Shown here: piece by piece, positions 54,101 to 64,000 of the stretch
Layout of the letters: each line of letters begins with the position of its first letter
Position numbering within the stretch: position 1 is the stretch's first letter
Source: Achatina immaculata
Lineage: Eukaryota > Mollusca > Gastropoda > Stylommatophora > Achatinidae
Reading direction: 5' to 3'
Assembly: GCA_009760885.1 (NCBI GenBank)
Contig: CM019701.1
Location: 35,912,697-35,976,696 of the forward strand
Length of the DNA stretch: 64,000 nt
Notes under the pieces: generated by a model
Seen by the model: only the letters and a program-made list of their open reading frames with translations
Told to the model about the DNA's origin: nothing
Database searches by the model: none
Program-made: the position numbers and the translations under genes

Positions 54101-54418
54101 AAGAGACGTTCCGACAGTGTGGTGGCACAATGTGGACGACACGTAAGGGAAGCTGTTAAAGTATCAAATTTATTAGCTAAATATACCTGTGTTCCAACAG
54201 CACACTCCAATGCCTGGTGGTATCAAGCGTGTTACTTTGAATTTGCCATTACATTAGAGACGTATTTATTTTTAAATTGACAGTTAGAGGAGGCCGTAGC
54301 TTAGAAATACGAAATTCTACACAAACAAGCGGGAGAAATAAAGATTGCGTAAATCATTTCCTCTTATTTTTTTCTTTTATTCATTCATTCTTTCAATTTT
54401 AACTGTAAATGCTCATAA
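51141..54418. other. no gene recognised
   Basis: 3.3 kb with several short open frames on both strands (for example 50997-51296 minus, 51698-51928 plus, 52986-53270 plus, 53996-54280 plus). None shows a domain that I recognise. An ACA repeat lies at 52609-52624. Confidence 0.4.
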
Positions 54419-54452
54419 CTTGGTCCGCGGACCACAGGGTTAAGAACTGCCG
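54419..54452. mobile_element. hAT terminal fragment
   Basis: cttggtccgcggaccacagg followed by gttaagaactgcc resembles the inner-to-outer right end of a Charlie-type hAT. Partner end not found. Confidence 0.5.
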
Positions 54453-55359
54453 ACAATAGTTGTCTGTGTGTCTCACTGCTGCTTCGAGTGAAGATCAAAT
54501 GTTTCTTCCGAGATTTCCACTACTGTCCACAGTTTTCAGAACTGTGTGTTTATGGAACCGCTGGTCTTAATCTGTGACAGCTCTCAGTCTCTGAATTGCA
54601 CACGTAAAATCTCCTACAGTGTTTGGCAATGTATCCTGCGGTGTTTTTTTTTCCTTTTCCAGTGGTTAACCAAATTTTCCTAAAGACATTCATTATCTAC
54701 TACATGCTCAAATGTACCTCCTGATTCTTGGGAGAAGAAAAGTGGGATGTAGTCATTCTGAAGATGAAACTTCAGATAATTGCCCATAATTAAAAAGACT
54801 ATTCTAGAATTCAAAGAATTCAAGGATCATGTTACGCTGTTCTTATTGTCGTAGAAAATGGTGCAGGTTTTAAACTGAAGTCTTTCTTAGTCTACCATAC
54901 CTATGTGATGGTCTGGACTAGGGGGAGAAAAATGATGATGATTTTATATTGATGAGAAATTGTGATGTGCTGCAGAGGATGTGGTTGTCGTTATCGTGAT
55001 GCCGATGGGGGGGGGGGGGGGGGGGGTGTAGCTATGAGGTTTCACTGGCAGGACGGAAAGCAGGAAAAGGACTGACGACTCGTGACATCTTCTAGAAGCT
55101 GAGGATTTTTGACCAACTGTCGCGGCCTTCACCTAACCCTTACCAGGGGAATTCAGATACGTAACCTTTTGTTCCTACCCGCGTCATATAGCCCAAAGCG
55201 AATTCATTCTCCAATGGGCACCGTTCCAGCAAAATAATAGTAATAACAATAATTAATAATAATAATAATAGAGTAAAACTATGAAACGCAAAGGAAAGCT
55301 GCGAGGAGCATCACGGTTTATTGTGTCTACATAGACCTGCCCTCAACTCAGCCAGAAAC
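54453..55359. other. no gene recognised; G20 run
   Basis: Includes 20 consecutive G's at 55007-55026 and an AAT microsatellite near 55240-55270. Confidence 0.45.
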
Positions 55360-55371
55360 TCTCGATGAAAT

Positions 55372-55773
55372 TCATTCATTCCTTTGCATGTCCCTTGCGG
55401 AACTTTGCCTCCCAAACAGCACTCCTGTAGGCCTCTCGGTTGTGAGCAAGATGGCCTGCTGCTGCTGCATCCATTTCCAGATCATCAACGATGTCTTGCA
55501 GCCATCTTCGTTTCGGTCTTCCTCTCTTTCTTTTTCCCATTATGTATCCTTCCAATACGGTCTTCTCTAAATTATCATGACGTTTAATGTGGCCAAAATA
55601 TTTAAGTTTTCTCTCTTTAATCCTCTTTACTAGCCAGCCTTCTTCAATATTAAGCTCTTTTAGTATAGATATATTTGTTCTTTTTTGTGTCCACGATATT
55701 TGGAGAACTCTTCTATAGCATTTACATTCAAAGGCATTTATGTGCTTCTCAGCTGTTTTGTTAAGTGTCCAGG
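55372..55773 (-). pseudogene. LINE-A C-terminal fragment with perfect TSD
   Basis: 402-bp insertion. Within frame 55376-55801 the LINE-A part reads TWTLNKTAEKHINAFECKCY, ISILKELNIEEGWLVKRIKE, LKYFGHIKRHDN, RKRGRPKRRWLQDIVDDLEM and ends FRKGHAKE-stop into the tail (CATT repeats on plus). Perfect 12-bp duplication TCTCGATGAAAT at 55360-55371 and 55774-55785. The frame is open throughout, so it is a young copy. Confidence 0.93.
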
Positions 55774-55785
55774 TCTCGATGAAAT

Positions 55786-56340
55786 ACAGGAGATAATTCA
55801 TAATTCTGTATAGTCCCTAGAAGGCAACTGACTGAACCATTTGTGTAGTGACTCTATAAACATAGTTAGGTCCCTCCTCTTCATAAACATGGAAATTCGT
55901 TTCTCAAAAATATAGGTATCGTCTTTTCATAACAAAATACAAATAATTTTCTCAAACAAAAAAAAAACTCTGGTTCAGATTAACACTGGATAACTATTTC
56001 TATAAAGACTTTATCTTACACAAAATAGTATAAATTGAATAGCATAATCACATTAAAATATTCTGAGTACACAAGCTGGAGAAAAATGCTGTAGGTAAAG
56101 CTCTTACTCGCGTACTTCTAGTAGAGACTGGTTCCTCAGGCGTAAAGCCTGGGAATAATGACTGACCTCACCCTAGCTCTCTCGAAAATTGCCTCTTCGG
56201 CAGTTCGCTGAACGGATTTGAATTTTCTGCTCGGATCAGAGATCATGTGATCTCCCCAACGCGAGCGTTCGTGTCGATCTATTGCGTATGATATACTAAT
56301 TTGATCTTCTTGAACCTTGCACTATTTCGTCAATTTAAGG
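55786..56340. other. no gene recognised
   Basis: AT-rich, nothing assignable. Confidence 0.4.
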
Positions 56341-56376
56341 GAATAATTTCTTATTTATATTGAGAGAGGTCGCCCC

Positions 56377-57050
56377 GTGAAAACCTCAGCCGATTCAAGA
56401 ATGTTAATAAGCATACGATTCCCATCTTTTATCGCCATAACAGATAAGCATTGTTTGAAGACTGTTTTTTTTTTACTGTTTTATTCCCGAAATGAAAGAA
56501 TATTGTGGTCAAAACAATATCCATTCAAGGTTCTCCTTATTTTAGATAATTTTCTACGGCATCCACAACATCTCGATGACCTGCTTACTGATGTAAAGAT
56601 TGTGTTTTTAACCGCAGAACACAACCGCACTCTTCCAACCAATGGATCAAGGTACATTAACTGTGTTCCGTGCAAACTGTTTACGCAATTCGTTCGCTCA
56701 GGCTGTTGAAACAAACTGAATTTTGGAAAGATTTTAACTTCTGCTATAAGGAACATCCTTTCCAATATGGGCACTAACACCATATCCCTATGTACCTCTA
56801 AGGCATGACAGGATTACCTTTACCTATAAGGAACATCACTGTACCATGGAAAGAAGTCAAAAGCAATGTGTAAACGGCACTGGAAGATAATTTTGAAGAC
56901 ATCTGTGGGCACATTCATGGGAAAACAAAGAATTTGCTCCAGATGAAACAGCAGACTTCCATTCATAAATGTATAACAGAATGATCCCGTTATAAGTTAA
57001 AAGATTCCTGGGTAAGGATAAAAGAACTACACCGAACCCGCAGGGTAGAG
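56377..57050 (+). pseudogene. Tigger/jerky-type transposase fragment (second family)
   Basis: Frame 56377-56709 contains YPFKVLLILDNFLRHPQHLD and LTDVKIVFLTAEHNRTLPTN, which match the second catalytic Asp block (LLiLDNapgHP) and the following 'vkvvFLPpNtTallQP' block of pogo/Tigger transposases. The first is altered at DN-FLR; in the second, P-N-T-T has decayed. A later piece reads WKEVKSN near 56850. Different in sequence from the 10.7-kb Tigger. No termini found. Confidence 0.75.
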
Positions 57051-58249
57051 TTCTCCTGGAAGTTTATTTCTGTGGACAGTTCCAAACAGTGAGTCCACTA
57101 CTGTGTTTCAGTGGAGTCTCTACTAGTGGGAAGTCGAATAGCCTCGAATATTCTCTACAGTAAGTAAACAAAAATCACAGAAACTTTATTTATTTATTTG
57201 GTCTCTTCCTGGCAACTAGAGCTTTACTATGTATGCGTACCAAGTGACCAACGATAGCATTTTTCTTTGAACTGCAGTAAGGGCGTAATAAAGTTACTGT
57301 TACATTTAACATCTCTTTGGTCTTTGTGAGCTGGAAAGCAAATATTTAAGGCACTTTTCCTCGTATATTAATAAATCCCATGAAAGCACTACTACTGTGA
57401 CAAACTACGAAAGTTTTTTGTTAGTGTTAAGTAAATTATGCTGTTTATGTCATGAATTAGATGCAGTAATGAAACTCTCTTGCATAAACCCTGTAAACAA
57501 CATTAGCACTGATAAATTATGGAGTCGAGATGCAATCCCGTTAGTATATACTTTTATAATAGTACAGCTTCATCAAGAAAAGTCACAGTTCGCTGAGAAA
57601 CTGAACTCTATAATGCAAAGGAGTAATAAAAAAAAGAAATACTGCTTTGGTGAATATGAGAAGAATGTAACTGCGCATTGCCTTCTCCCTTTGTCCATGA
57701 AAAGAAGCTTTGCTGGAAAAGGCAAAAGACATTTTGATGAGATCTTTCAAAGAATGTGAATCATCATCTAGTGATTCTAAATTGGAAGGTTAAGAAAGTC
57801 AAGAGAATCGGGACAATTGACGATTAAGCTGGAGGCTGCAATATTGTCAAAGACAAAATTCGTTGTCTCTCAACGCTTGAAAAGAAAATATCAGACTCAG
57901 AGCATGGGTTAAGTCTTGATTCAAGAGTTGCAGCTGTTTGAAATGACAGATAACAGAGCGTCAGTAAAAAACGCAGTTGTGTAATGCCTTCAATACCTTT
58001 CCACTAACCTCTGTCGAATCTGAGATCTAGACTTAATGATAAATGTATCTATTGTCTCGGGGTGGGGGTGGGGGTGGGTGGAGAGTTCTATATAGTGCCT
58101 TATGTTTATAGAAAATTTTGCTTTGCAAGTATTTTGAATATTCATAGTGTTACTCTTTCGGTCATAATTTAATTCTTATAAATAATTTTGTAAGTGGAGC
58201 CGAGAATTTTTTTTCAGTGTAAATAAGAAAGTATTAGTTTAAGTGAGCA
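57051..58249. other. unrecognised 120-codon frame and AT-rich sequence
   Basis: The plus frame 57397-57759 (lysine-rich centre, KKKKYCFGEYEKN, several Cys near the start) is the only sizeable frame. I do not recognise it, and there is no splice or start evidence. A GT-rich and G-rich patch lies at 58057-58084. Confidence 0.35.
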
Positions 58250-58782
58250 ATGTGTCTTCTGCGTTCAGGGCATCTTCGCTTGCATTGTCAGGTTTGACAA
58301 GAGGAGCAGGTAGCGGAATCCATTTGTTGTGAAAGCAGAGGTTAACGACCTCATCAGTGAAAACTCCAGTGAGGCAGATACATTTATTTACACAGTAGAT
58401 CTGTCGTACGACATCAAAGGAGTGCGTGGGCATTCACAGCACCCTCAGAGAGCAGAACAATCCAGGAAGCCAGCAGTGCCTTTGCTATGACCACAAGTAG
58501 CATGATGATGGAGGTGATGGCGGTAAAGAAAGCGTTGATAGGCTGGAGTCACAAAACCATGATCGTGTGTGCATTCTAAGTGATTCCGGAAGGCTGAGAC
58601 AGGTTTTGTACGCAAGCAATGGCTTGAGTCATTGCAATGATCAACTATTTGACAATGACATTTTTCTATGCTCCTGAGCATAATGGCGTCCAGGGAAATG
58701 AAACTGCTGATAGATTGGTTGGCTATGGCATCATTGCAAATGGACAACCACTGGATCTAGCCGATATTATCAATGCGCTTAG
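58250..58782 (+). pseudogene. LINE-K RNase H fragment
   Basis: Plus-strand counterpart of the RNase H region at 19.6-21.0 kb. It reads ADTFIYTVDLSYDIKGVRGH, MEVMAVKKALIGWSH and VCILSDS in shifting frames, then FFYAPEHNGVQGNETADRLV (frame 58637-58825) with intact H-x-G-V-Q-G-N-E-x-A-D. It stops at ATTATCAATGCGCTTAGAG, where a hAT terminus begins. First Asp lost (Y-T-V-D). Confidence 0.8.
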
Positions 58783-60480
58783 AGCAGCAGTTCTCGGACC
58801 TTTTTGCTGTAAGGTCCACATTTAAAAGTGAAACATTTTTGCGGCCCACTAATATAGTGCTTTATATTTGCAAGGTATACATCTAATTTTATAAAGTAAT
58901 ATGTAATATTTTCTCTTCATGTTTAACTGCATATTGATTGCGACACAAAAGTTCTTTTCATTTACCTTAAACATGGCACTGTTTCCGGTTGGATAGCATG
59001 TCTATTCTGGCTGGAATTTACTCGAAGATCATCCTCCACGTTCATTCTTGAACGATATTTGGTTTTCATGGCAGCCAATGCAGAAAATTAAACTTCGCAT
59101 AAATAAGTTGCTGAAAAAGGTAGAAGAACTTTCATCGCCAAGGCTGGCAACAACAGATATTCCAGCGAAACAATGCACCAAAAGGATGATATATCCACAG
59201 TGGGCGTCGTTAAATTTGATTTATAATGTGCGATCGCTAGACAGTTCCGCTAATTCTTCTTGTGCACGACCGATTAATTCAGAGAATGCACACTGAAAAG
59301 TATTACGAATCCAGACGTATGCTTTAATGTCTTAGGGCGTGAACTATTTGACAAAATATTCAGCAAGAGATGCCAGATGCCCTTTTATTACACCAGTGAC
59401 CCCTTCCAGAATCTCGCCATTAACTTCGTTGCACTCTATATAGAACAAGTGAAACGTGTCTTGTGATTTGTTCTCGAGTCCCGTGAGCCAACGTCGTAGT
59501 TTCTTCTTAAAGGCTGCAACTTTGTCGTATGTCTTGAGTATACTAGTATCTTTACCCTGTAGTGATATGTTCAAACTGTTCAAAAGGCTAAAAATGTCAG
59601 CAAGATATGCCAGCATGGCAAGGCACTCAATATCAGTGACCCTACCTGCCAGGTTGAGATTGTGTTCTGTCAAAAACTGCAACAGTTCTAAATGAAACTC
59701 AAACGCCCTCTTCCTCTGGACAGCAAAAGCACAGCCAAGTGCAATAGGAGATGCTTATGTTCTGCATCTGACTCAATACAAAGCTGAGCAAATAATCGAC
59801 TGTTCACTGTTCTAGTTTTTATGAAGTTTATAATCTGAACACAGCCTTCCGGTACAGATCCCAGAGTTTCATTCAACTTCTTTGAACCGAATGCCTCACG
59901 ATGGATCATGCAATGGGTGCCTACAATCTCGGGTGACACTTACTTTATGCGAGTTATAACACCACTGATGCAGCCAGTCATTGTGGCAGCATCGTCGGTG
60001 CAAATACCGATGCAGTTCGTCCACTGTAGTCCAAAAGTTGTGAAAAAATCGTTTAAAGCACGAAATATTTCATCGGCCGTCGTTCTCGCTGGTAGTGACT
60101 TTGCAAAAGAGAAATTACTCTTGTATACTATTTTTGCCAACAATAGCGAACATAAACATGCAGCTGTGACTCCCAGGCGATGTCAGTTGACTCATCTAAC
60201 TGAATAGCAAACTTAGTAGATTGTAATCGTTCAGTTAGCTGCGCGACAATGTCCTCGTAATTATGCAAGAAATAAATTCTCAATATTGAAATATGCAAAG
60301 ATTTTATATTGTTTGCATGTGAAGACGCTGTTCGATTTGGCAGTCAACGACCGATCAGAGGTTGACGAACATAGCTGACTAAGACCTGTTCGACTTCTCC
60401 GTTGGCATCCCCAGTAACAGCCTAGCCTGACTGACAGGGGAAGGATCGCCTTAGTTCTCAAGGCTCTGCAGCCACCGAAG
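58783..60480 (-). pseudogene. hAT element with ZBED5-like transposase
   Basis: Left terminus CAGCAGTTCTCGGACC at 58785, inserted in LINE-K. The transposase lies on the minus strand, in pieces: SFAKSLPARTTADEIF and WTNCIGICTDDAATMTGCIS (frame 59940-60143; catalytic Asp region), GTHCMIHREAFGSKKLNETL and NFIKTRTVNSRLFAQLC (59688-59939), then LLLH-x-AV-LLLSRGRG with a frameshift where EVRWLSRG is expected. Next come LAYLADIFSLLNSLNISLQG and KLRRWLTGLENKS (59344-59682), and near 59030 a dimerisation block MKTKYRSRMNVEDDLRVN. The whole length of a ZBED5-type hAT transposase C-terminal two-thirds is represented; the BED finger and the right terminus were not found. Confidence 0.85.
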
Positions 60481-60660
60481 GCCCCTAACTACCTTTGCTT
60501 TGTAGCTCCATCCAGGGACCGAAAAAAGCCACTACAACCTGCACCCAGTGCGACACGATGCACTTTCTCGACATCTTCACAGCATCAGCTTCAAAGAACA
60601 CCAGCTCGCAGTTCTAGGGAGATAGAAAACAAGACAAGACATTGTTTGCAAGGGTATAGT

Positions 60661-60784
60661 TCATTCATTCATTTGCATGTCCCTTGCGGAACTTTGCCTC
60701 CTAAACAGCACTCGTGTAGGCCTCTCGGTTGTGAGCGAGATGGCCTGCTACTGCGGCATCCATTTGCAGATCGTCAACAATACT
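60661..60784 (-). mobile_element. 124-bp LINE-A tail insertion
   Basis: (CATT)n then tgcatgtcccttgcggaact to cagatcgtcaacaat. Flanks AGGGTATAGT (60651-60660) and AGGGTGTAGT (60785-60794) are a 10-bp duplication with one difference. Confidence 0.88.
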
Positions 60785-60989
60785 AGGGTGTAGTACAGAT
60801 ATTAAAATCTGCTTGAGACAATTCATACGGTCAAAACAGGTAAATTTAAAGTGCGCCTGGTATATTTTAATAAAGTATTTCGTAATAATATGATTTTATT
60901 CAAATTTATTTGGAATCTCCACAGATAAAGTATAAGCTGTTAAGCATGTTCGTTTGTCAATAGTCTTACATGTAGTTCTTTCTAACAGA

Positions 60990-61258
60990 ATTTAAACTGT
61001 TGGATCCAAGCTTGACTGAGAATGTTCTTGTACCTTACTATGCTCGTTCTTATGAGGGGAGCAGCATGCGTAACCAAGGACAACGCGCTAGAAGTACATT
61101 CAGCAGCTGGCACATTTCGTGGAAGGATCCTGACTTCTCTAAATGGCAGAAACTACACTGCTTATAAAGGAATACCCTACGCATTGCCACCCATAGGAGA
61201 GAGAAGATTTTCCCTACCAGAGGGGTTTCCTAAGATTGAGGTAGGGTTTTTCTCTTAA
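60990..61258 (+). CDS. Carboxylesterase first coding exon (partial gene)
   Basis: Start ATG at 61022, nine bases after an in-frame TGA. The peptide begins with a hydrophobic signal (MFLYLTMLVLMRGAACV), then ALEVHSAAGTFRGRIL, an N-glycosylation site in GRNYT, and AYKGIPYALPPIGERRFSLP, the N-terminal signature of type-B carboxylesterases (alpha/beta-hydrolases that cleave esters, often secreted in arthropods). The catalytic Ser, Glu and His lie in later exons not seen here. An acceptor-like ttctttctaacag ends at 60989, so a 5' untranslated exon may precede. Likely donors are GAG|GTAGGG at 61241 or GG|GTTTCC at 61226. It could also be an isolated pseudogene exon. Confidence 0.8.
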
Positions 61259-62351
61259 AAGAAAATTTCATGAATAGTTGCTATTAAGATGCATTATTCA
61301 TCAACAAGGTAGGGGTACCCAGAATTAATATATAGGAATATCCGTACAAAATAATGCTTTCAGGGACATCCGTTGTTTAAGTATTTTTATTACTTGCCTT
61401 AATTTCCCTGCTATCGTCGATATCACGATAACTTCCTGTTAGTCTAGTGACTGCCATGTTCGCTATAGCGATTTTGTTTCGTTGCAATGTAAAACATTTG
61501 TAAAACTTTTTTATTGTACACGGTTTATCTGCTCATGTCTGGTGACCTTTCATAGTACAATCAAAAGCGTTGCTAACAACCGAGCGAAATAGTTATTTTA
61601 CCGGAGAAATTTCAGTATTTATTGTGATTTCGGAGGCATAATGACATGTACTATGACCCGACCACTGTTCTTGAATGTACCCCAAGTACATATAGACCTA
61701 TTAAATGGACTGGAGAAGTAGTCAGATGGTTATTTCAGACATTATTTTAGTGAGAATGCCACCACACGATGAGATCGGGCGAAAATTTCGGTAGAACTGG
61801 AAGTCGCCGATGGTAAACATTGTACATCTAGGCATCGCCGATGGTAAGCACTACACAATTATCAGCTAAAATCATCACACTACTTCTTTTTTTCCTTAAA
61901 AACTCTTCATTTCTGAAATCTTCTTACATTTACAACTATTTTCATATGCATAATATGTATACTTTTAAAGTGGAAATACTTTTTAAATTCACTTTTACAA
62001 CTATACCCCCTATACATATCAAGACCCACACTTTTTGTGTGGCACGAACGGGAACGTCCGCGTTTTTTTCTGCGGCACGGGAAGAGTTAATAATGATGCT
62101 ACAATGACCAAGATCTGTTGAGATCACTATTTCAGTCTGGAATCTTCTTCGATATTATAGCTTCCTGCTGCATGATCTAGTTCTTACTACCAAGTACGAT
62201 TGCGACTTAAATGATAAACACGTCTGTATAATCAGACTGGTCTGTTATAATTGTATTTTTAAAAAAAAAGCTAATCTCATTTTCTGATGCTAACAGAAAC
62301 TGGCTAATAAGTTTGAATATTTTTTTTTCTTGTTATAGAATTTACTATATG

Positions 62352-62352
<1 letters not shown>
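61259..62352. other. no gene recognised; probable intron of the esterase
   Basis: AT-rich without domain signatures. If the 61.2-kb exon is real this is its first intron and the next exon lies beyond the window. Confidence 0.4.
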
Positions 62353-62399
<47 letters not shown>

Positions 62400-62447
62400 C
62401 CTTAAGTGCCAAAGGCACATGGGGCTTCCGCAAGGGTTTTCCACAAA
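62353..62447 (-). mobile_element. Short LINE-E 3' fragment
   Basis: (CT)n at 62353-62396 followed by gaaccttaagtgccaaaggc and ggcttccgcaagggttttcc, cut at 62447 where LINE-F coding starts. TSD not clean. Confidence 0.85.
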
Positions 62448-62453
62448 TATATA

Positions 62454-64000
62454 TTAGAATATATTAGAGAACAATAGAAGCGAAATAGATATACGAAATA
62501 ATAATGAAGGGCCTCGCATATTAAAAGCAGAAGTGGAAGAAGCCATCAAATGCATGAAGAACAACAAAGCACCAGGACCAGATAAAATCACCAAAGAAGA
62601 ATTGGAAGCATTAGGAGAGCTTGGCATAGAAATAATTACCAGATTGTTGAATGACATCTATAACAGTAACTATGCCCCATCAGACTTATTGCAATCAGTT
62701 TTCATTGCCGTACCAAAGAAACGTTGAATGTGAAGACCATTGAACCATTAGTCATGAGTCATGTTACCAAAATCCTGCTTCGTATTGTTATGAGAAGAGT
62801 CCGAGGCAAAATAAAACCAGAAATCGCTGAAGAATAGTAGAATAGTGCGAAATATTATATATAATGAGAACATTGATGGACAGATCAATAGAAGTAAAGA
62901 CGGATCTATACCTATGCTTTATAGACTAAAGCATTTGATAAAGTGAGACACACAGAAATTATAAGAATGCTGGAAGACATCTTTATGGGAAAGATATGCA
63001 ACTCATCAAAAACATATAGTGGCAGCAATCAGCAGCAATGAAGGTTGAGAACCAAATAGGAGCATTCCAAGACATACAACTGGGAGTGTTACAAGGATGT
63101 GTTTTATCTCCTGACCTCTTCTCCTTGTACAGCGAAAACATAATGAGAAATACAGAGAACATGCCAGGAATATCAAATGGCAGGTACAACCGTAACAACT
63201 TAAGATATGCAGACGATACAGTCCTGGTTGTTAAAAGTATAGGGGAGCTACAGGCTCTTCTGGACATCGTGCTTCGTGAAATTTAAAAAAAAAGTCTCAG
63301 CCTGAACAAAAAGAAGACTGGAGTGATGTTCATCTCAAAAAAAAAGGAAAGAAAGAAAGAATATTACCAAAATGTACCATCGATGGCACAAATCCGAAAC
63401 AAGTTGATAGATTCAAGTACTTAGGAACGATTATAACAACTAATGGGAAATGTCACAATGAAATAAAAAGTAGACGTGGTCAGGCCAAGTCAGCTTTCCA
63501 GAAAATTGTACACAGCTTGTGCAACAGATCCATATAAATGGGAACAAGATTCCGAGTACTTAAATGTTATGTCGAACCATTTCTGTTTTATGGGTGTGAA
63601 GCATGGTCTGTGAATAAGAGAGTACAGCGAGAAATGGAGCCATAGAACTGTGGTTTATAAGAAGGATTTTGAAGGTACGATGGACAGCCTTGAATAACAA
63701 TAAAGAAGTCTTAAGAGAGGCTGGAGTTACAAAGCAAATTATAGCAAAGATCGGAGACTGACAAGTGAGATTTATAGGACATTTCCTGAGAAGAAGAAAA
63801 TTGTAACACACTGTGGGAACTGGAAACATTGAGGGAAAAAGAGATAGAGGAAGACAGAGAGAGAAGATACTCGATGGGCTGCCAGTGTGGCTAGGAAGAA
63901 AGTCACCGTCGGATCTCATAATCAACACAAAAGGCAGGGAATTGTGGAGAAAAATGATCGTCTACGCAATGCGGCATGGCACTTAGAATTGAAATTAGAC
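62454..64000 (+). pseudogene. LINE-F, longest copy, reaches window end
   Basis: Plus-strand element beginning before the RT: EGPRILKAEVEEAIKCMKNN and KAPGPDKITKEELEALGELG (frame 62533-62727), which is the RT fingers entry motif N-K-A-P-G-P-D. Then [59 protein letters not shown] (63038-63286, Y-A-D-D intact), and FKYLGTIITTNGKCHNEIKS. The C-terminal RVLKCYVEPFLFYGCEAWSV and EKILDGLPVWLGRKSPSD follow, ending MRHGT-stop near 63987. Interrupted by many stops and frameshifts, including an A-rich insertion near 63330-63360. Confidence 0.88.

Noticed and set aside
55007..55026. G20 run as a deliberate G-quadruplex regulatory element
   Set aside because: A pure homopolymer far from any gene, one of several similar G or C runs here. 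Slippage or assembly artefact is simpler.

Overview
The window looks like a transposon-packed intergenic stretch of a large animal genome, most likely an arthropod. There are no bacterial-style genes. Almost everything recognisable is a broken transposable element: many non-LTR retrotransposon (LINE) fragments, tRNA-derived SINEs, mariner, Tigger/pogo and hAT DNA transposons, a Penelope-like element and an R2-type restriction-like endonuclease. The only plausible host gene is one exon of a secreted carboxylesterase near 61.0 kb (signal peptide plus the GIPYA-x-PP-x-G-x-x-RF signature of the insect-type carboxylesterase family). The order cannot be fixed by eye. Family names below (LINE-A to -L, SINE-T/U/V, retroposon S) are working labels for this window only.

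Layout. 0-7.7 kb: LINE-K relic, short LINE-E, -A and -B insertions, and a 33-bp minisatellite. 7.7-13.3 kb: one long LINE-C relic on the minus strand, split by a LINE-B and by a 2.4-kb Tigger element inside its endonuclease. 15.2-17.6 kb: LINE-B, -D and -E pieces. 19.6-23.4 kb: a LINE-K relic on the minus strand carrying a LINE-F insertion and a retroposon S insertion, the latter itself hit by SINE-T. 23.9-25.3 kb and 45.2-46.1 kb: two longer copies of retroposon S, whose 5' heads are pieces of 28S and 18S rRNA respectively. 28.8-29.6 kb: a hAT-like element carrying an inverted SINE-T dimer. 30.8-43.4 kb: LINE-G, -B, -A, -E and -H, a mariner, and LINE-F. 47.5-50.5 kb: hAT piece, Penelope-like element with perfect 61-bp inverted ends, SINE-V, and an R2-type zinc-finger/endonuclease tail. 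50.6-60.8 kb: short LINE-A pieces, RNase H relics, a second Tigger-like relic, and a ZBED5-type hAT. 61.0-61.3 kb: carboxylesterase exon. 62.4-64.0 kb: LINE-E and LINE-F.

How it fits together. Target-site duplications could be read directly for about twenty insertions, which gives their order of arrival. Each LINE family ends in its own short tandem tail: A in TGAA or TGAC, B in ATAAG/ATATAAG, E in GA, F and G in GAT, H and S in GAA. Much of the simple sequence in the window is therefore the 3' scar of retrotransposition. The most unusual observation is that two independent copies of retroposon S begin with different ribosomal RNAs joined at the same short homology, which points to reverse-transcriptase jumping onto rRNA or pre-rRNA.
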